Part shown: one piece after another, positions 1 to 8,612 of the stretch | How the letters are laid out: each line of letters begins with the position of its first letter | Numbering within the stretch: position 1 is the stretch's first letter | Origin: a bacterium | GTDB taxonomy: Bacteria > Bdellovibrionota > UBA1018 | Direction: 5' to 3' | DNA length: 64,000 nucleotides | NCBI GenBank assembly: GCA_019751945.1 | Contig: JAIEMT010000005.1 | Location: forward strand, 47,683 to 111,682 | Notes under the pieces: model-generated | The model's input: the letters and a program-made list of their open reading frames with translations, nothing else | What the model was told of the DNA's origin: nothing | The model's database searches: none | Translations under genes and position numbers: made by a program

Positions 1-2
1 CC

Positions 3-779
3 TTCTCCGGCAAGGGGCACGAGCTGGTGGGCCTGGATGCTTCGTTGGATGACCCCGAAGGAAAGCCCAGCAAGATGGGTGAATTCGTTGCCGAGTTCAA
101 AAAGAAAATTACCGAACTGAACGACAAAGAAGAAGTTCGTCTGAACCAGGTCGAAGTTAAAAATCCTGAAGCCCCAGAAAATAAATTTCATACCTTTGTG
201 GGATGTGCGGAGTGCCACCGAACGCAATTCGATTTCTGGAGAAAGACTTCGCACGCGAAGGCGTTGCACCCGCTTCTGAAAGATAAACAGTTTCAAAACA
301 AGGAGTGCTTAGGCTGTCACTCTGTCGGGCTCGGCGACCCTGCTGGGTTCTCATCGGTAAACGCGTTGGCGGTTCTTCACCCCACGGAAGAGGGGAAGAA
401 GGGTGTTCCGTTGGGAGCCGAAGAGCTTGCGCCCTTTCTTAAGGAAATGGCTGAAGCTTCGTCCATGGACTCGAAGGTGACCTTGAAGAGAGACGAATCG
501 GAGAGCCAACCCCTCTCCATGCAGCTGGCTCGAATAGAGAAGAGCTGGGCCCCCGTTCAGTGTGAAAACTGCCACAACCCGGCCAAAAGCCACCCCTTTT
601 CCGGGTCCTATACAAAGGTAGTAGAAAAAAACGCCTGTTTTAAGTGCCACAGCAAGGAACGCGCTCCGGAATGGTACACAACTGCTGGACAACCGGATTG
701 GGATAAGATAGCTCAAAAGCGTAAGCTGATTACCTGCCCGGCCACCCCGTCACCCAGTTCAGACGACAAGTCCGGTTAA
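3..779 (+). CDS. Multihaem c-type cytochrome, C-terminal part (5' partial)
   Basis: The reading frame is open to the left edge of the window, so this is the 3' end of a longer gene; the GTG at 27 is only an internal codon. Four CxxCH haem-attachment motifs are visible (CAECH, CLGCH, CENCH and CFKCH, at about residues 60, 94, 179 and 204 counted from base 27). This pattern fits the cytochrome c554-like group of periplasmic electron carriers. The first ~45 residues have no haem motif and look like the end of another domain. A calcineurin-type metallophosphatase/5'-nucleotidase domain is one possibility, since such fusions to c554-like domains are known, but the upstream sequence is missing. The stop lies 12 bp before tsaD, so co-transcription is possible. 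Confidence 0.8.
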   Translation, partial: FSGKGHELVGLDASLDDPEGKPSKMGEFVAEFKKKITELNDKEEVRLNQVEVKNPEAPENKFHTFVGCAECHRTQFDFWRKTSHAKALHPLLKDKQFQNKECLGCHSVGLGDPAGFSSVNALAVLHPTEEGKKGVPLGAEELAPFLKEMAEASSMDSKVTLKRDESESQPLSMQLARIEKSWAPVQCENCHNPAKSHPFSGSYTKVVEKNACFKCHSKERAPEWYTTAGQPDWDKIAQKRKLITCPATPSPSSDDKSG

Positions 780-791
780 AGAGTTTTACCC

Positions 792-1868
792 ATGCTTTTG
801 GCCATCGAAACCTCCTGCGACGAATGTAGCGCTTCAGTGCTGGAACGAAATGCGAAGAACCGCCTTCGCGTCCTGAGCGTGAAAACCTTTTCTCAGGTCG
901 CCATTCACCGTCCCTATGGTGGCGTGGTTCCAGAAGTCGCCTCCCGCAATCATTTAGAAACCGTGAGTCAGATCATCGACGACGCCATTCGATCGGCGAA
1001 GGTAAAGCCATCGGAGTTAGAAGCTATCGCCGTTACTAATCGTCCGGGTCTGGTGGGTGCCCTGCTTGTGGGGGTGAGCGCTGCAAAAGCCATGGCCTAC
1101 GCACTCGATTTACCCATCGTTCCCGTTCACCATCTCGAGGGACATGCCGCGAGCATCTTCTTGGATCAGCCCGAGGACTTTCCACTCTGGGAGAGTGCAA
1201 ACTACCCGCTCCTGCTTTGCATTGTTTCCGGAGGTCATACGAATCTCCATGTGGTGCAAACACCTCCCGATGAATGGCCGAAGAACTTTTTGAAATCAAC
1301 TCTCGTCGGCCGATCTCGCGATGATGCTGCAGGCGAGGCCTTTGACAAAACTGCCAAGCTTTTAGGTTTTCCTTATCCGGGGGGCGTGAAAATTGATCAG
1401 ATGTCTCAAGGTGCAAATCCCAAGGCCTTTGATTTGCCCCGAGCCCTCCCGCAAAAAGCAGTTCATGATTTTTCTTTCAGTGGTTTGAAAACCGCTGTTT
1501 CGCTGGTGGTGGACAAATTGAAGGCATCCGGAGAATTGGAATCTCGAAAGGCTGATCTCTGTGCCTCGATTCAAGAGGCCATTGTGGATGCCCTCCTCTC
1601 CAAGATTTTCTTGGCGGCTGAAAAATACGGCTGTAAGTCATTAGCCGTAGTGGGCGGCGTTGCTGCTAATTCGCGATTGAGAAAGCGGCTTGAAACGGAG
1701 TGGTCCCAACACGGATTAAAACATCCTCCCATTTTCCCCAAGATGGAGTACTGCACCGACAACGCCGCCATGATTGGAGCCGCGGGTGCGTTTCGATTTG
1801 CTCAAAAAGGATTTCTCACCCAGCCTGATCTCCTGCGGCTGAATGCGATTGCGAACCCCGAGAGCTAA
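792..1868 (+). CDS. tsaD: tRNA N6-threonylcarbamoyladenosine biosynthesis protein TsaD
   Basis: TsaD (Kae1/YgjD/Gcp family) transfers the threonylcarbamoyl group from the AMP adduct to A37 of ANN-decoding tRNAs in the cytoplasm, working with TsaB and TsaE. The 358-residue length is normal. The N-terminus (AIETSCDECSASV) is the family signature. The metal-binding H-x3-H motif is H114-LEG-H118, and VVGGVAANSRLR and the late DNAAMIGAAG motif are conserved ASKHA-fold segments. It begins a compact same-strand run (tsaD-rsmA-DUF502-smpB-ggt): the stop is one base before the rsmA ATG. Identification is firm. Confidence 0.97.
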   Translation: MLLAIETSCDECSASVLERNAKNRLRVLSVKTFSQVAIHRPYGGVVPEVASRNHLETVSQIIDDAIRSAKVKPSELEAIAVTNRPGLVGALLVGVSAAKAMAYALDLPIVPVHHLEGHAASIFLDQPEDFPLWESANYPLLLCIVSGGHTNLHVVQTPPDEWPKNFLKSTLVGRSRDDAAGEAFDKTAKLLGFPYPGGVKIDQMSQGANPKAFDLPRALPQKAVHDFSFSGLKTAVSLVVDKLKASGELESRKADLCASIQEAIVDALLSKIFLAAEKYGCKSLAVVGGVAANSRLRKRLETEWSQHGLKHPPIFPKMEYCTDNAAMIGAAGAFRFAQKGFLTQPDLLRLNAIANPES

Positions 1869-1869
1869 A

Positions 1870-2703
1870 ATGGACCCCCAGAGAAAACGCCACGCCTTTG
1901 GTCAGCACTTTTTAAAAGATCCCCGAATCTGCAATGCCATTGTGGAAGCAGCCCTGAACGATGCGCACACCTTCGGGTGTAAAACCCTCTTAGAAATTGG
2001 ACCAGGGCGAGGAGCCATCACAGATCTCCTCATCGAACGGCAGCGCTCCGAGCCTGGAAAGTACTCCTTTATACTGGTGGAAAAAGACCGCGACCTAGCC
2101 GCGGGCTGGAGGGAATCCCAACCCGGCGTGACCGTTGAATGCGCAGACTTTCTTCGACTTCCGGAAGAGCGCTGGATCTCGAGCCCGCCCGTCGCGGTCG
2201 TTTCAAACCTCCCTTACTCGGCTGGAACGGCGATCGTCATTGCTCTCGCAAAGCATCCCGACAAGATTCCCACCATGACTTTGATGTTTCAGGCAGAGGT
2301 AGCCCAGAGGCTGTACGCCCAACCCGGTACAAAAAACTGGGGTAGCCTATCGATCTGGATTCAGAATCGCTGGGACGTGAAGCGCCTCCTCCACGTCCCG
2401 CCGGGCGCGTTTCATCCCCGACCAAAAGTGAATTCTGAGGTGGTGAGTTTCCACCCAAGAAAAGAACCCCGAATTGTGATAGCTCCCACTGCTGAAGCCG
2501 ATCAGCACTGGGAGAAACTCTTAAAAGTCTGCTTCCTTCATAGAAGAAAGATGCTCCGTTCGGCGCTGCCTAAGAACTCGATTTGGAGTCGAGCTTTGGA
2601 GAAATCGGGCATCGATCCCACCTTGAGAGCAGAAGCCCTGAGTTGGGAGAATTGGGAACAGCTTTATCGGGCTAGCTTGGCTGGCTGCGATAACGTAGGA
2701 TAG
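1870..2703 (+). CDS. rsmA: 16S rRNA dimethyladenosine transferase RsmA (KsgA)
   Basis: RsmA dimethylates two adjacent adenines near the 3' end of 16S rRNA, a late checkpoint in 30S assembly. I chose the ATG at 1870, giving 277 residues, because it yields the typical start MDPQRKRHAFGQHFL directly before the family motif FGQHFL. An in-frame ATG at 1843 would overlap tsaD by 26 bp. The SAM-binding motif EIGPGRG is at residues 42-48 and the catalytic NLPY motif at 113-116. GAGAG at 1860-1864 can serve as ribosome-binding site. The C-terminal helical domain (FLHRRKMLRSAL) is present. Confidence 0.95.
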   Translation: MDPQRKRHAFGQHFLKDPRICNAIVEAALNDAHTFGCKTLLEIGPGRGAITDLLIERQRSEPGKYSFILVEKDRDLAAGWRESQPGVTVECADFLRLPEERWISSPPVAVVSNLPYSAGTAIVIALAKHPDKIPTMTLMFQAEVAQRLYAQPGTKNWGSLSIWIQNRWDVKRLLHVPPGAFHPRPKVNSEVVSFHPRKEPRIVIAPTAEADQHWEKLLKVCFLHRRKMLRSALPKNSIWSRALEKSGIDPTLRAEALSWENWEQLYRASLAGCDNVG

Positions 2704-2707
2704 CACT

Positions 2708-3508
2708 ATGGTGGATGAGTCTGGACCGCAGCAACATCAACAGCAAAGACGCGAATTGAATCGCCTGAAGAGATTGAAGCGACTCGAGCGCTTGCGCCGA
2801 ATTAGTCGCTTCCGAAGTCCCTTTGGAGATCCGGCTTCGGGTTCTCTCATCTCCCGTTTTTCGCTTCTGCTTCGCGGGCATTTCTTCACTGGGCTTTTGG
2901 TTTTTATTCCCTTCGGTGTCATTGCCTGGATCCTGGCCATCGCGGTGAGTTGGCTCTGGCAACTTCAACTGCTGTTGCCTCAAGAATGGCAACCCAGTTC
3001 TTTCATTCAAGATCAAGGCTGGGCCTTAGTATTTAATGTCCTGTTTACCGCTGGTGCGGCTCTCGCCATTGCCCTGGGCCTTTCTTTTCTGGGATGGATT
3101 TCAAAACAGTTCTTAGGAAAAAAGATTCTCGAAATCGCTGGTGACATTGTTCAACGCATTCCGGTGGTTCGAAGTATCTACAGCGCGCTCGATCAACTGC
3201 TTCGCACTCTCGCAGCCGGTGGCGGTCAGCAGTTTAGTCGCGTGGTGTATGTCGAGTATCCCCGAAAAGGCACCTGGGCTCTGGCCTTTGTCACGGGTCC
3301 GGTGAAATCGAAAGCTCTGCCCTCGGGAATGTTGAACCTCTACGTTCCAACGACTCCGAACCCCACTTCTGGATTCCATCTCATTGTTCCAGAAACGGAA
3401 GTGAAAGAAAGCGGCCTTCGCGTCGAAGAAGCTTTCAGAACCATCCTTTCACTCGGAATTGCTCAGGGCGATCCGACCGCGACCGACACTGAGAATGCTC
3501 ATGGCTGA
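2708..3508 (+). CDS. DUF502 family inner-membrane protein
   Basis: A 266-residue protein of the DUF502 family, whose function is not established. The first ~50 residues are very basic and glutamine/arginine-rich. Two strong membrane segments follow at about 59-87 and 105-130. The cytoplasmic C-terminal domain carries the family hallmark VPTTPNPTSG with a preceding YPRKGTWALAFVTG segment. It starts 4 bp after rsmA and its last 8 bases overlap smpB, so it is translationally linked to both. No enzyme motif is visible. Confidence 0.85.
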   Translation: MVDESGPQQHQQQRRELNRLKRLKRLERLRRISRFRSPFGDPASGSLISRFSLLLRGHFFTGLLVFIPFGVIAWILAIAVSWLWQLQLLLPQEWQPSSFIQDQGWALVFNVLFTAGAALAIALGLSFLGWISKQFLGKKILEIAGDIVQRIPVVRSIYSALDQLLRTLAAGGGQQFSRVVYVEYPRKGTWALAFVTGPVKSKALPSGMLNLYVPTTPNPTSGFHLIVPETEVKESGLRVEEAFRTILSLGIAQGDPTATDTENAHG

Positions 3509-3995
3509 AGAAAAGAAAGGCGGGGGAGAAAAACTCATCGCCTCCAATCCCACTGCTCGCTCGAACTACGTCATTGAAGAAGTGGTGGAAGCGGGAATCG
3601 TTCTCACCGGGACCGAAGTGAAAAGCCTTCGGAGTCAAACCCCGGCGTTGAAAGACTCCTATGTAGAAGTGACTGGCAAAGGAAGCAATTCCGTAGAAGC
3701 GTGGTTACTCAATACTCATATTGGTCCTTATACCCATGGCAACATCTGGAACCATGAACCTTCTCGACGTCGAAAGCTCCTACTCCATCGCCACCAGCTG
3801 GAGAAGCTCCATGGAGCAACGATTAAGAAGGGAATCACGATTGTTCCCACCAAGATGTATTTTAAAAAAGGGATGGTAAAAGTAGAGCTCGCCCTCGGTA
3901 AGGGAAAGAAAAAGGGCGACAAGCGCGAGGACGTGAAGAAAAAATCCGCTCAACGAGAGATGGACCGCGCCATGAAGTCTAAAAACTCAAGATAG
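3501..3995 (+). CDS. smpB: SsrA (tmRNA)-binding protein SmpB
   Basis: SmpB binds tmRNA and delivers it to stalled ribosomes for trans-translation. I chose the ATG at 3501 (MAEEKKGG..., 164 residues); it overlaps the DUF502 stop by 8 bp. An in-frame ATG lies two codons upstream at 3495, and a longer frame reaching 3459 would run deep into the previous gene. Core motifs are present: YVIEEVVEAGIVLTGTEVKSLR, the oligonucleotide-binding fold with LLNTHIGPY, and the basic C-terminal tail (KKGDKREDVKKK...DRAMKSK) that enters the ribosomal decoding site. Confidence 0.96.
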   Translation: MAEEKKGGGEKLIASNPTARSNYVIEEVVEAGIVLTGTEVKSLRSQTPALKDSYVEVTGKGSNSVEAWLLNTHIGPYTHGNIWNHEPSRRRKLLLHRHQLEKLHGATIKKGITIVPTKMYFKKGMVKVELALGKGKKKGDKREDVKKKSAQREMDRAMKSKNSR

Positions 3996-4003
3996 GTCTC
4001 AAA

Positions 4004-5677
4004 ATGAAAAACCTTGCTCTCTTCGTCACGCTAGGGATTGCTACGGCCTGTAGTTCGGCAAACTTGCGACAAACGCATGAGGCCTCGGGACAAAAGATCG
4101 CTGTTTCCACCCAGGGCGAAGCCGCAACACGTGCCGCCATCTGGGCGAGCGAAAATGGGGGCAATCTGGTCGATGCGGCGGTGGCGGCTTCCTTCACCGT
4201 ATCCGTCGAAAGACCCCAGTCCACCGGGTTGGGCGGGGGTGGATTCTTTCTGTACCGAGAAGGGAAGACAGGAAAAGTCTACGCCGTCGATTTTCGAGAA
4301 CGTGCGCCTTATAAAAAAGTCGAACCCCAATCTGCGCAGGATCTCAAAGAAGGAATCTTAGCAGTCGCCACCCCGGGATTGGTGGCGGGACTTTTAGAAG
4401 TCCATCAACGCTTTGGAAAACTTTCTCTTGCCCAAGTTCTTACTCCTGCCATTGAACTCGCTGAAAAGGGATTTCCTATCTATCCCCACCTCGCCAGACG
4501 ACTGGAAGAAGAAAAAGAGGTTTTGGCAAAATATTCGGACTCTAGGAAAATCTTCCTGAAAGCGGATGGCACTCCCTATAAAAAGGGGGAGATTCTCATC
4601 CAGAAAGACCTGGCTCAAACTCTACGATTGATTGCAAAGGAGGGAAAGAAAGCGTTCTATTCCGGCGCAATCGCAAAGGCGATTTTAGACGAATCGAAAA
4701 ACCGGGGAGGAGCCCTCAGCGCTGAAGATTTCAAAAAGTACAAAGTAAAATGGCGGACGGCTCTGAAGTCTGATTTTTTGGGAAATACTATTTACACTTT
4801 TCCGCCGCCGAGCTCAGGAGGAACTCATGTCCTCCAAATTTTGAATATTCTAGAGAAAGATTCATTGGCCACTCGAGGCTACGGCTCTGTTCCCAACATT
4901 CACCTTTTCGCGGCTGCCTCGCAGCAAGCCTTTGCAGACCGAGCCAAGTTCATGGGCGATCCGGATTTTGTAAAAGTTCCGGTCGAGAAACTGATTTCCA
5001 AAAAATATGCTTCTGAAGTTCGAAAAAGGATTTCTCTAGATCGCGCTCGCCCAGCGGATGAAGTTCAAGCCGGCTTAGAACCCAAGAACGAGTCTACTGA
5101 AACCACACACATCTCGCTCATCAACAGCGAGGGAGACATGATTGCAACCACCCAGACCGTGAACGGCTACTTTGGGTCGGGGATTGTGGCGCAAGGAACG
5201 GGAATTGTTCTCAACAATGAAATGGATGACTTTGCTTTCCAGGTCGGCGCAACCAACCTCTTTGGTGCTGTGGGTGGCGAACGAAATCTCATCGAACCGG
5301 GAAAAACTCCGCTAAGCAGCATGGCTCCCACGCTAGTCGTGCGCGACTCTCGCCCGCTGCTTTCATTGGGAGCCCCCGGTGGTACTCGCATCATCACTTG
5401 TGTCGCTCAAACGCTGCTTCGCTATTTCGAATATGGAATGCCGCTCTATGAGTCGATTGAACGTCCCCGAATTCATCATCAATGGAAACCCGATGTCCTC
5501 AAACTAGAAAGCCCGGGACCGGATTCTGCTGTGGTCGAAGGCCTTCAACGGATGGGTTACAAAACTCAGATTTCGAAAGATGCAGTTCCCTGCCACGTCA
5601 TGGCCGTCGCTAAAGAAGGCGCGGAACTTCATGCCGTTTCAGACCCCCGCGACGCCGGAATTGCCTTAGCTTACTGA
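4004..5677 (+). CDS. ggt: Gamma-glutamyltransferase (glutathione hydrolase)
   Basis: GGT cleaves the gamma-glutamyl bond of glutathione and related compounds outside the cytoplasm; the proenzyme cuts itself before a threonine that becomes the nucleophile. The 557-residue ORF has an N-terminal export signal with a possible but imperfect lipobox (IATACSS), so it may be a lipoprotein. The cleavage/nucleophile motif is TTHIS, with Thr367 as predicted nucleophile. Downstream family motifs are GIVLNNEMDDF, PLSSMAPT and LSLGAPGGTRIIT. It is the last gene of the left-hand plus-strand run and overlaps the convergent OmpA-like gene by 7 bp. Confidence 0.95.
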   Translation: MKNLALFVTLGIATACSSANLRQTHEASGQKIAVSTQGEAATRAAIWASENGGNLVDAAVAASFTVSVERPQSTGLGGGGFFLYREGKTGKVYAVDFRERAPYKKVEPQSAQDLKEGILAVATPGLVAGLLEVHQRFGKLSLAQVLTPAIELAEKGFPIYPHLARRLEEEKEVLAKYSDSRKIFLKADGTPYKKGEILIQKDLAQTLRLIAKEGKKAFYSGAIAKAILDESKNRGGALSAEDFKKYKVKWRTALKSDFLGNTIYTFPPPSSGGTHVLQILNILEKDSLATRGYGSVPNIHLFAAASQQAFADRAKFMGDPDFVKVPVEKLISKKYASEVRKRISLDRARPADEVQAGLEPKNESTETTHISLINSEGDMIATTQTVNGYFGSGIVAQGTGIVLNNEMDDFAFQVGATNLFGAVGGERNLIEPGKTPLSSMAPTLVVRDSRPLLSLGAPGGTRIITCVAQTLLRYFEYGMPLYESIERPRIHHQWKPDVLKLESPGPDSAVVEGLQRMGYKTQISKDAVPCHVMAVAKEGAELHAVSDPRDAGIALAY

Positions 5678-6417
5678 GATAATCGGTTCAACTCGTCGAA
5701 GCCCGGGAGCTGTGAAAGATCCGGCACAATCACAATCGCGATACGGCGATTGGCAGTGCGGCCTTCTGCAGTCTTATTTTCTGTCACCGGCTGAGTACTG
5801 CCGTAGCTTGCAGCGCTGATCTGAGTATCCGGAACTCCCGATGCAATCATCGTATTCAAAACGGACATGGCGCGAGCGCTAGCCAGTTCCCAGTTCGAAG
5901 GATATTGACTCGACTTGATTGGAATCGAATCGGTGTGCCCTTCGATTTGATAGTTGCGACCTTTGAGTTGTTTCAAGAGGCCTGCAACATCCCGAATGGC
6001 GAGCTTTCCTTCAGTGGAAAGAGCTGCAGATCCTGAAGAGAAAAGCACGTCGGTGGACAGGGCAATCATCATGCGGCCCCGCACGACTTTCACCGTCAGC
6101 TTACCCGCATCGATCAACTCTTTAAACTTGGCGGTGAGTTCTCGAAACTCTGCAAGGCGTTTTTCAGCTTCTTGCTTGCGCTGACGAAGTTCATCGAGAG
6201 CTTTTTGCATTTCATCCACAGAACCCTGGAGCTTGGTCTTTTCAGAAGAAGCGATACCGAGCTTGCTTTCAAGTTCCGCCACTCGGGTCTGACAAGCGGC
6301 GAGATCGGCCTTGCATTGATTATTGTCCTTTTCGAGTTCTTTGTACTTCCCGGCACTCACACAGCCAGTGGAAACGAGGACAAACGCCATCAGAGAACTG
6401 CGGAGTATGTTTTTCAT
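5671..6417 (-). CDS. OmpA-family peptidoglycan-binding lipoprotein
   Basis: A 248-residue lipoprotein: the signal peptide ends in the lipobox LVSTGC with acylated Cys19. Residues ~25-100 form a charged heptad-rich coiled coil (KYKELEKDNNQCKADLAAC...). The C-terminal ~110 residues are an OmpA/MotB domain, with the peptidoglycan-contacting segment IEGHTDSIPI and NWELASARAMSVL. It probably tethers the outer membrane to the cell wall. It is a single gene on its strand with its own upstream region. The lipobox-coiled-coil-OmpA layout resembles Pal-like proteins, but no tol genes are adjacent. Confidence 0.9.
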   Translation of the reverse strand: MKNILRSSLMAFVLVSTGCVSAGKYKELEKDNNQCKADLAACQTRVAELESKLGIASSEKTKLQGSVDEMQKALDELRQRKQEAEKRLAEFRELTAKFKELIDAGKLTVKVVRGRMMIALSTDVLFSSGSAALSTEGKLAIRDVAGLLKQLKGRNYQIEGHTDSIPIKSSQYPSNWELASARAMSVLNTMIASGVPDTQISAASYGSTQPVTENKTAEGRTANRRIAIVIVPDLSQLPGFDELNRLSQ

Positions 6418-6485
6418 AGGTCTCTTAGGATAACAAAGACCATTTTTTAAACAACTGGACTTCCTAGGCTCGCCGCATCATGCAA

Positions 6486-8369
6486 TCAGTTTAAAAGCAA
6501 AGCTACTTCTTGCTGAAGAGCTTCGGCAGTAGCGGTAGCCGGTTTCAATGAACCGATTCTCAGTTCAATTTTTCGCCACTTCGGATGAGGCATGCGGCCC
6601 AAGGCCCGGCCCCCGAAGCGGCTGAAAATACTGCCCCAAAGTCCGATGAGGGCCATCGGGATTACTGGCACTGGAGATCTTTCTAGAATTCTTTCGACTC
6701 CCTTTTTAAAGGGACCCATTTTTCCATCGGCACTCAAGCGCCCTTCCGGAAAAATACAGACCAGGTGCCCCGCCTTTAATTCCTGCTCAATCATTTCAAA
6801 AGACCGCTGCAAAATCTGTGGATCTTCTTTCGCTGTAGCAATCGGAATGACTTTGGCTCTCTGAATAAAGCGACGAACTAAGAAGTTCTTTTGAAAGCTG
6901 TAGTCCATCACATAACGAATGGGGCGCTTGATTCCTGCACTGATAATGAGCCAATCAATGAAGCTGACGTGATTACAAATCAAAACAGCCGCGCCCGTTT
7001 TTGGAATTTGGTGAGCGCCCGTCACTTTCAAGCGGTACATACAGTGAGCCAGCATCCAAGCAATGAATCGAAAGAGAAACTCCGGGATGACCGTGTAAAT
7101 ATAGATAGCCACAATTGCGTTCAAGATGCCCAAGATTCCGAAGAGGGTCGGAATAGAAACGGATTGCTTCAAAAGATAGGCAATCATTCCCGAACCGATC
7201 ACCATGTAGAGCGCATTTAAAATATTATTAGCGGCGATGACGCGAGATTGATGGCTCTTCTCGGATCGTTCCTGAATCAAGGTATAGAGGGGAACATTGT
7301 AAAACCCGCTCATCACCGAAAGCACGCTCAGATCAAAAATCACACGCAGACTTTTTCCATGAACAAAGAGTTCGCTGGCAGGAACAGGTGCGCCGTCTCC
7401 CTTGAGGCTGAAAGCCCCGACCCACCAAAGGTCGAGAAGACAGAGCGTCATCCCAATAGAACCCAGGGGAACCAAGCCCAACTCCAAGCGATCTTTCGAA
7501 AGCTTTCCACAGAGCACGGACCCCACGCCAATCCCAATTGAAAAGCAGGTGAGAAAAAGAGTAACGCCCGACTCCGTGGTTCCAATCACGTCCTTACAGT
7601 AAATCGGAAGGATCGAAAGAATTCCGGCTCCCAAAAGCCAGAACCACGAAATACCCATCACCGAAAGGTAGACGCCTCGGTCTTTCTTCAAAAATCGAAT
7701 GATTGAAAGAGTGGGCCGAATGGGATTGAGATCAATTTTCAGTTTCGGGTCTACCGGTGGAGCTGCCGGAATGGACCGAGATGCTAGATATCCCAGACCC
7801 GCACAGAGCAGGAGACCAATGCTCGCCTTCCACTCCCCCGGGCCCCCTCTTTCCGCAGCGAAAACTCCACCCAAGAGTGAGCCCGTTAAAATGGCTAAGA
7901 AGGTGCCCATCTCAATCAACGCATTTCCGCCGACCAATTCAGAATCGGAAAGATGAGTGGGCAAAAGGCTGTACTTAATGGGACCGAAAAATGTGGAGTG
8001 CAGACCCATTCCAAAAAGCACGAGCATCAACGCATTAAAGTCATGACGAATAAATCCGTAGGCCGCGACCACCATGAGCCCGATTTCGACTTGTTTAATG
8101 ATGCGAACGATCCGCGTTTTTTCAAATCGATCCGCAATCTGTCCTGCTGTGGCAGAAAATAGAAAATAAGGGAGAACAAAAATTCCACTCGCGAGCGGAA
8201 CCAGCTGTTCTGCCGGAATTCCCATCCACGCCACGCCACTGTAGGCGATGAGAATGACCAGGGTGTTTTTTAAAAGGTTGTCATTAAACGCCCCAAAGAA
8301 CTGAGTGATGAAGAGCGGAGCAAACCGACGTGTTCGAAAGAGCTGGGACGATCCAGAAGCGTGCGACAT
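6486..8369 (-). CDS. Fused lysophospholipid transporter (LplT-like MFS) and PlsC-type acyltransferase
   Basis: A 627-residue two-domain membrane protein. Residues ~1-415 are an MFS-type transporter resembling LplT (FAPLFITQFFGAFNDNLLKN start, about 12 hydrophobic segments). Residues ~440-600 are a PlsC acyltransferase with the catalytic NH-x4-D motif (His467, Asp472) and FPEGRLS. Such proteins flip lysophospholipids inward and reacylate them. The AMP-ligase domain that completes Aas-type fusions is absent. I chose the ATG at 8369: it is preceded by AGAGG, and a -10-like TATAGA lies just upstream, so the TTG at 8399 would sit inside the promoter. Confidence 0.88.
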   Translation of the reverse strand: MSHASGSSQLFRTRRFAPLFITQFFGAFNDNLLKNTLVILIAYSGVAWMGIPAEQLVPLASGIFVLPYFLFSATAGQIADRFEKTRIVRIIKQVEIGLMVVAAYGFIRHDFNALMLVLFGMGLHSTFFGPIKYSLLPTHLSDSELVGGNALIEMGTFLAILTGSLLGGVFAAERGGPGEWKASIGLLLCAGLGYLASRSIPAAPPVDPKLKIDLNPIRPTLSIIRFLKKDRGVYLSVMGISWFWLLGAGILSILPIYCKDVIGTTESGVTLFLTCFSIGIGVGSVLCGKLSKDRLELGLVPLGSIGMTLCLLDLWWVGAFSLKGDGAPVPASELFVHGKSLRVIFDLSVLSVMSGFYNVPLYTLIQERSEKSHQSRVIAANNILNALYMVIGSGMIAYLLKQSVSIPTLFGILGILNAIVAIYIYTVIPEFLFRFIAWMLAHCMYRLKVTGAHQIPKTGAAVLICNHVSFIDWLIISAGIKRPIRYVMDYSFQKNFLVRRFIQRAKVIPIATAKEDPQILQRSFEMIEQELKAGHLVCIFPEGRLSADGKMGPFKKGVERILERSPVPVIPMALIGLWGSIFSRFGGRALGRMPHPKWRKIELRIGSLKPATATAEALQQEVALLLN

Positions 8370-8376
8370 GGCCGCC

Positions 8377-8406
8377 TCTATAGCCTCGAAATCAGCCAAA
8401 GTCTAA
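8377..8406 (-). promoter_or_regulatory. Putative sigma-70 promoter of the transporter/acyltransferase gene
   Basis: On the minus strand TTAGAC (8406-8401) and TATAGA (8382-8377) are separated by 18 bp, placing the transcription start at about 8370, right at the ATG. The -35 hexamer is itself one of the repeated TGTCTAA-like half-sites, so a regulator binding 8400-8426 would touch this promoter. Confidence 0.45.
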
Positions 8407-8426
8407 TGATGTCTAAGCGTTAGACA
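8400..8426. promoter_or_regulatory. TGTCTA-N5-TAGACA dyad with extra half-sites (putative operator/enhancer)
   Basis: TGTCTAA-GCG-TTAGACA is a perfect 17-bp dyad at 8410-8426, preceded by a half-site AGTCTAA at 8400-8406. Further copies lie at 8474-8480 (TTAGACA) and 8511-8517 (TGTCTAA). The same half-sites with the same 5-bp spacer recur at 42509-42525 in front of another small exported protein gene. Its centre is about 175 bp upstream of the predicted sigma-54 start, a normal position for an enhancer-binding protein site. The binding protein is unknown. Confidence 0.6.
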
Positions 8427-8446
8427 CCCCCTGTTACGCCTCTAAC

Positions 8447-8494
8447 ACCTCCGTTTTGGCGCTACTGGAGGCCTTAGACAGAGCCTCTTTTTTT
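8447..8494 (+). terminator. Hairpin plus T7 tract, with a competing upstream pairing
   Basis: GAGGC (8468-8472) pairs with GCCTC (8483-8487) around a 10-nt loop and is followed by seven T (8488-8494), the form of an intrinsic terminator on the plus strand. ACCTCC at 8447-8452 can instead pair with GGAGG at 8467-8471, which would break the terminator stem, as in attenuators. No plus-strand gene lies upstream, so it would end a short leader or small RNA. The stem is only 5-6 bp. Confidence 0.4.
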
Positions 8495-8567
8495 ATGTAC
8501 TGAAAATCGGTGTCTAAAGTTTTGTCACTCAGAAAGGAGCCCTCTCGACGACGGCTCGGGCCGGGGC

Positions 8568-8583
8568 TGGCACGGATCGAGCA
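8568..8583 (+). promoter_or_regulatory. Sigma-54 (-24/-12) promoter of the 40-residue peptide gene
   Basis: TGGCACGGATCGAGCA has the invariant GG-N10-GC spacing (GG 8569-8570, GC 8581-8582) and a perfect TGGCACG -24 half. The -12 half is GAGCA instead of TTGCA. The predicted start is near 8594, with Shine-Dalgarno GGGAG at 8599-8603 and ATG at 8613. Confidence 0.65.
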
Positions 8584-8612
8584 ATAGAGAGATGCATCGG
8601 GAGATTATGAAT

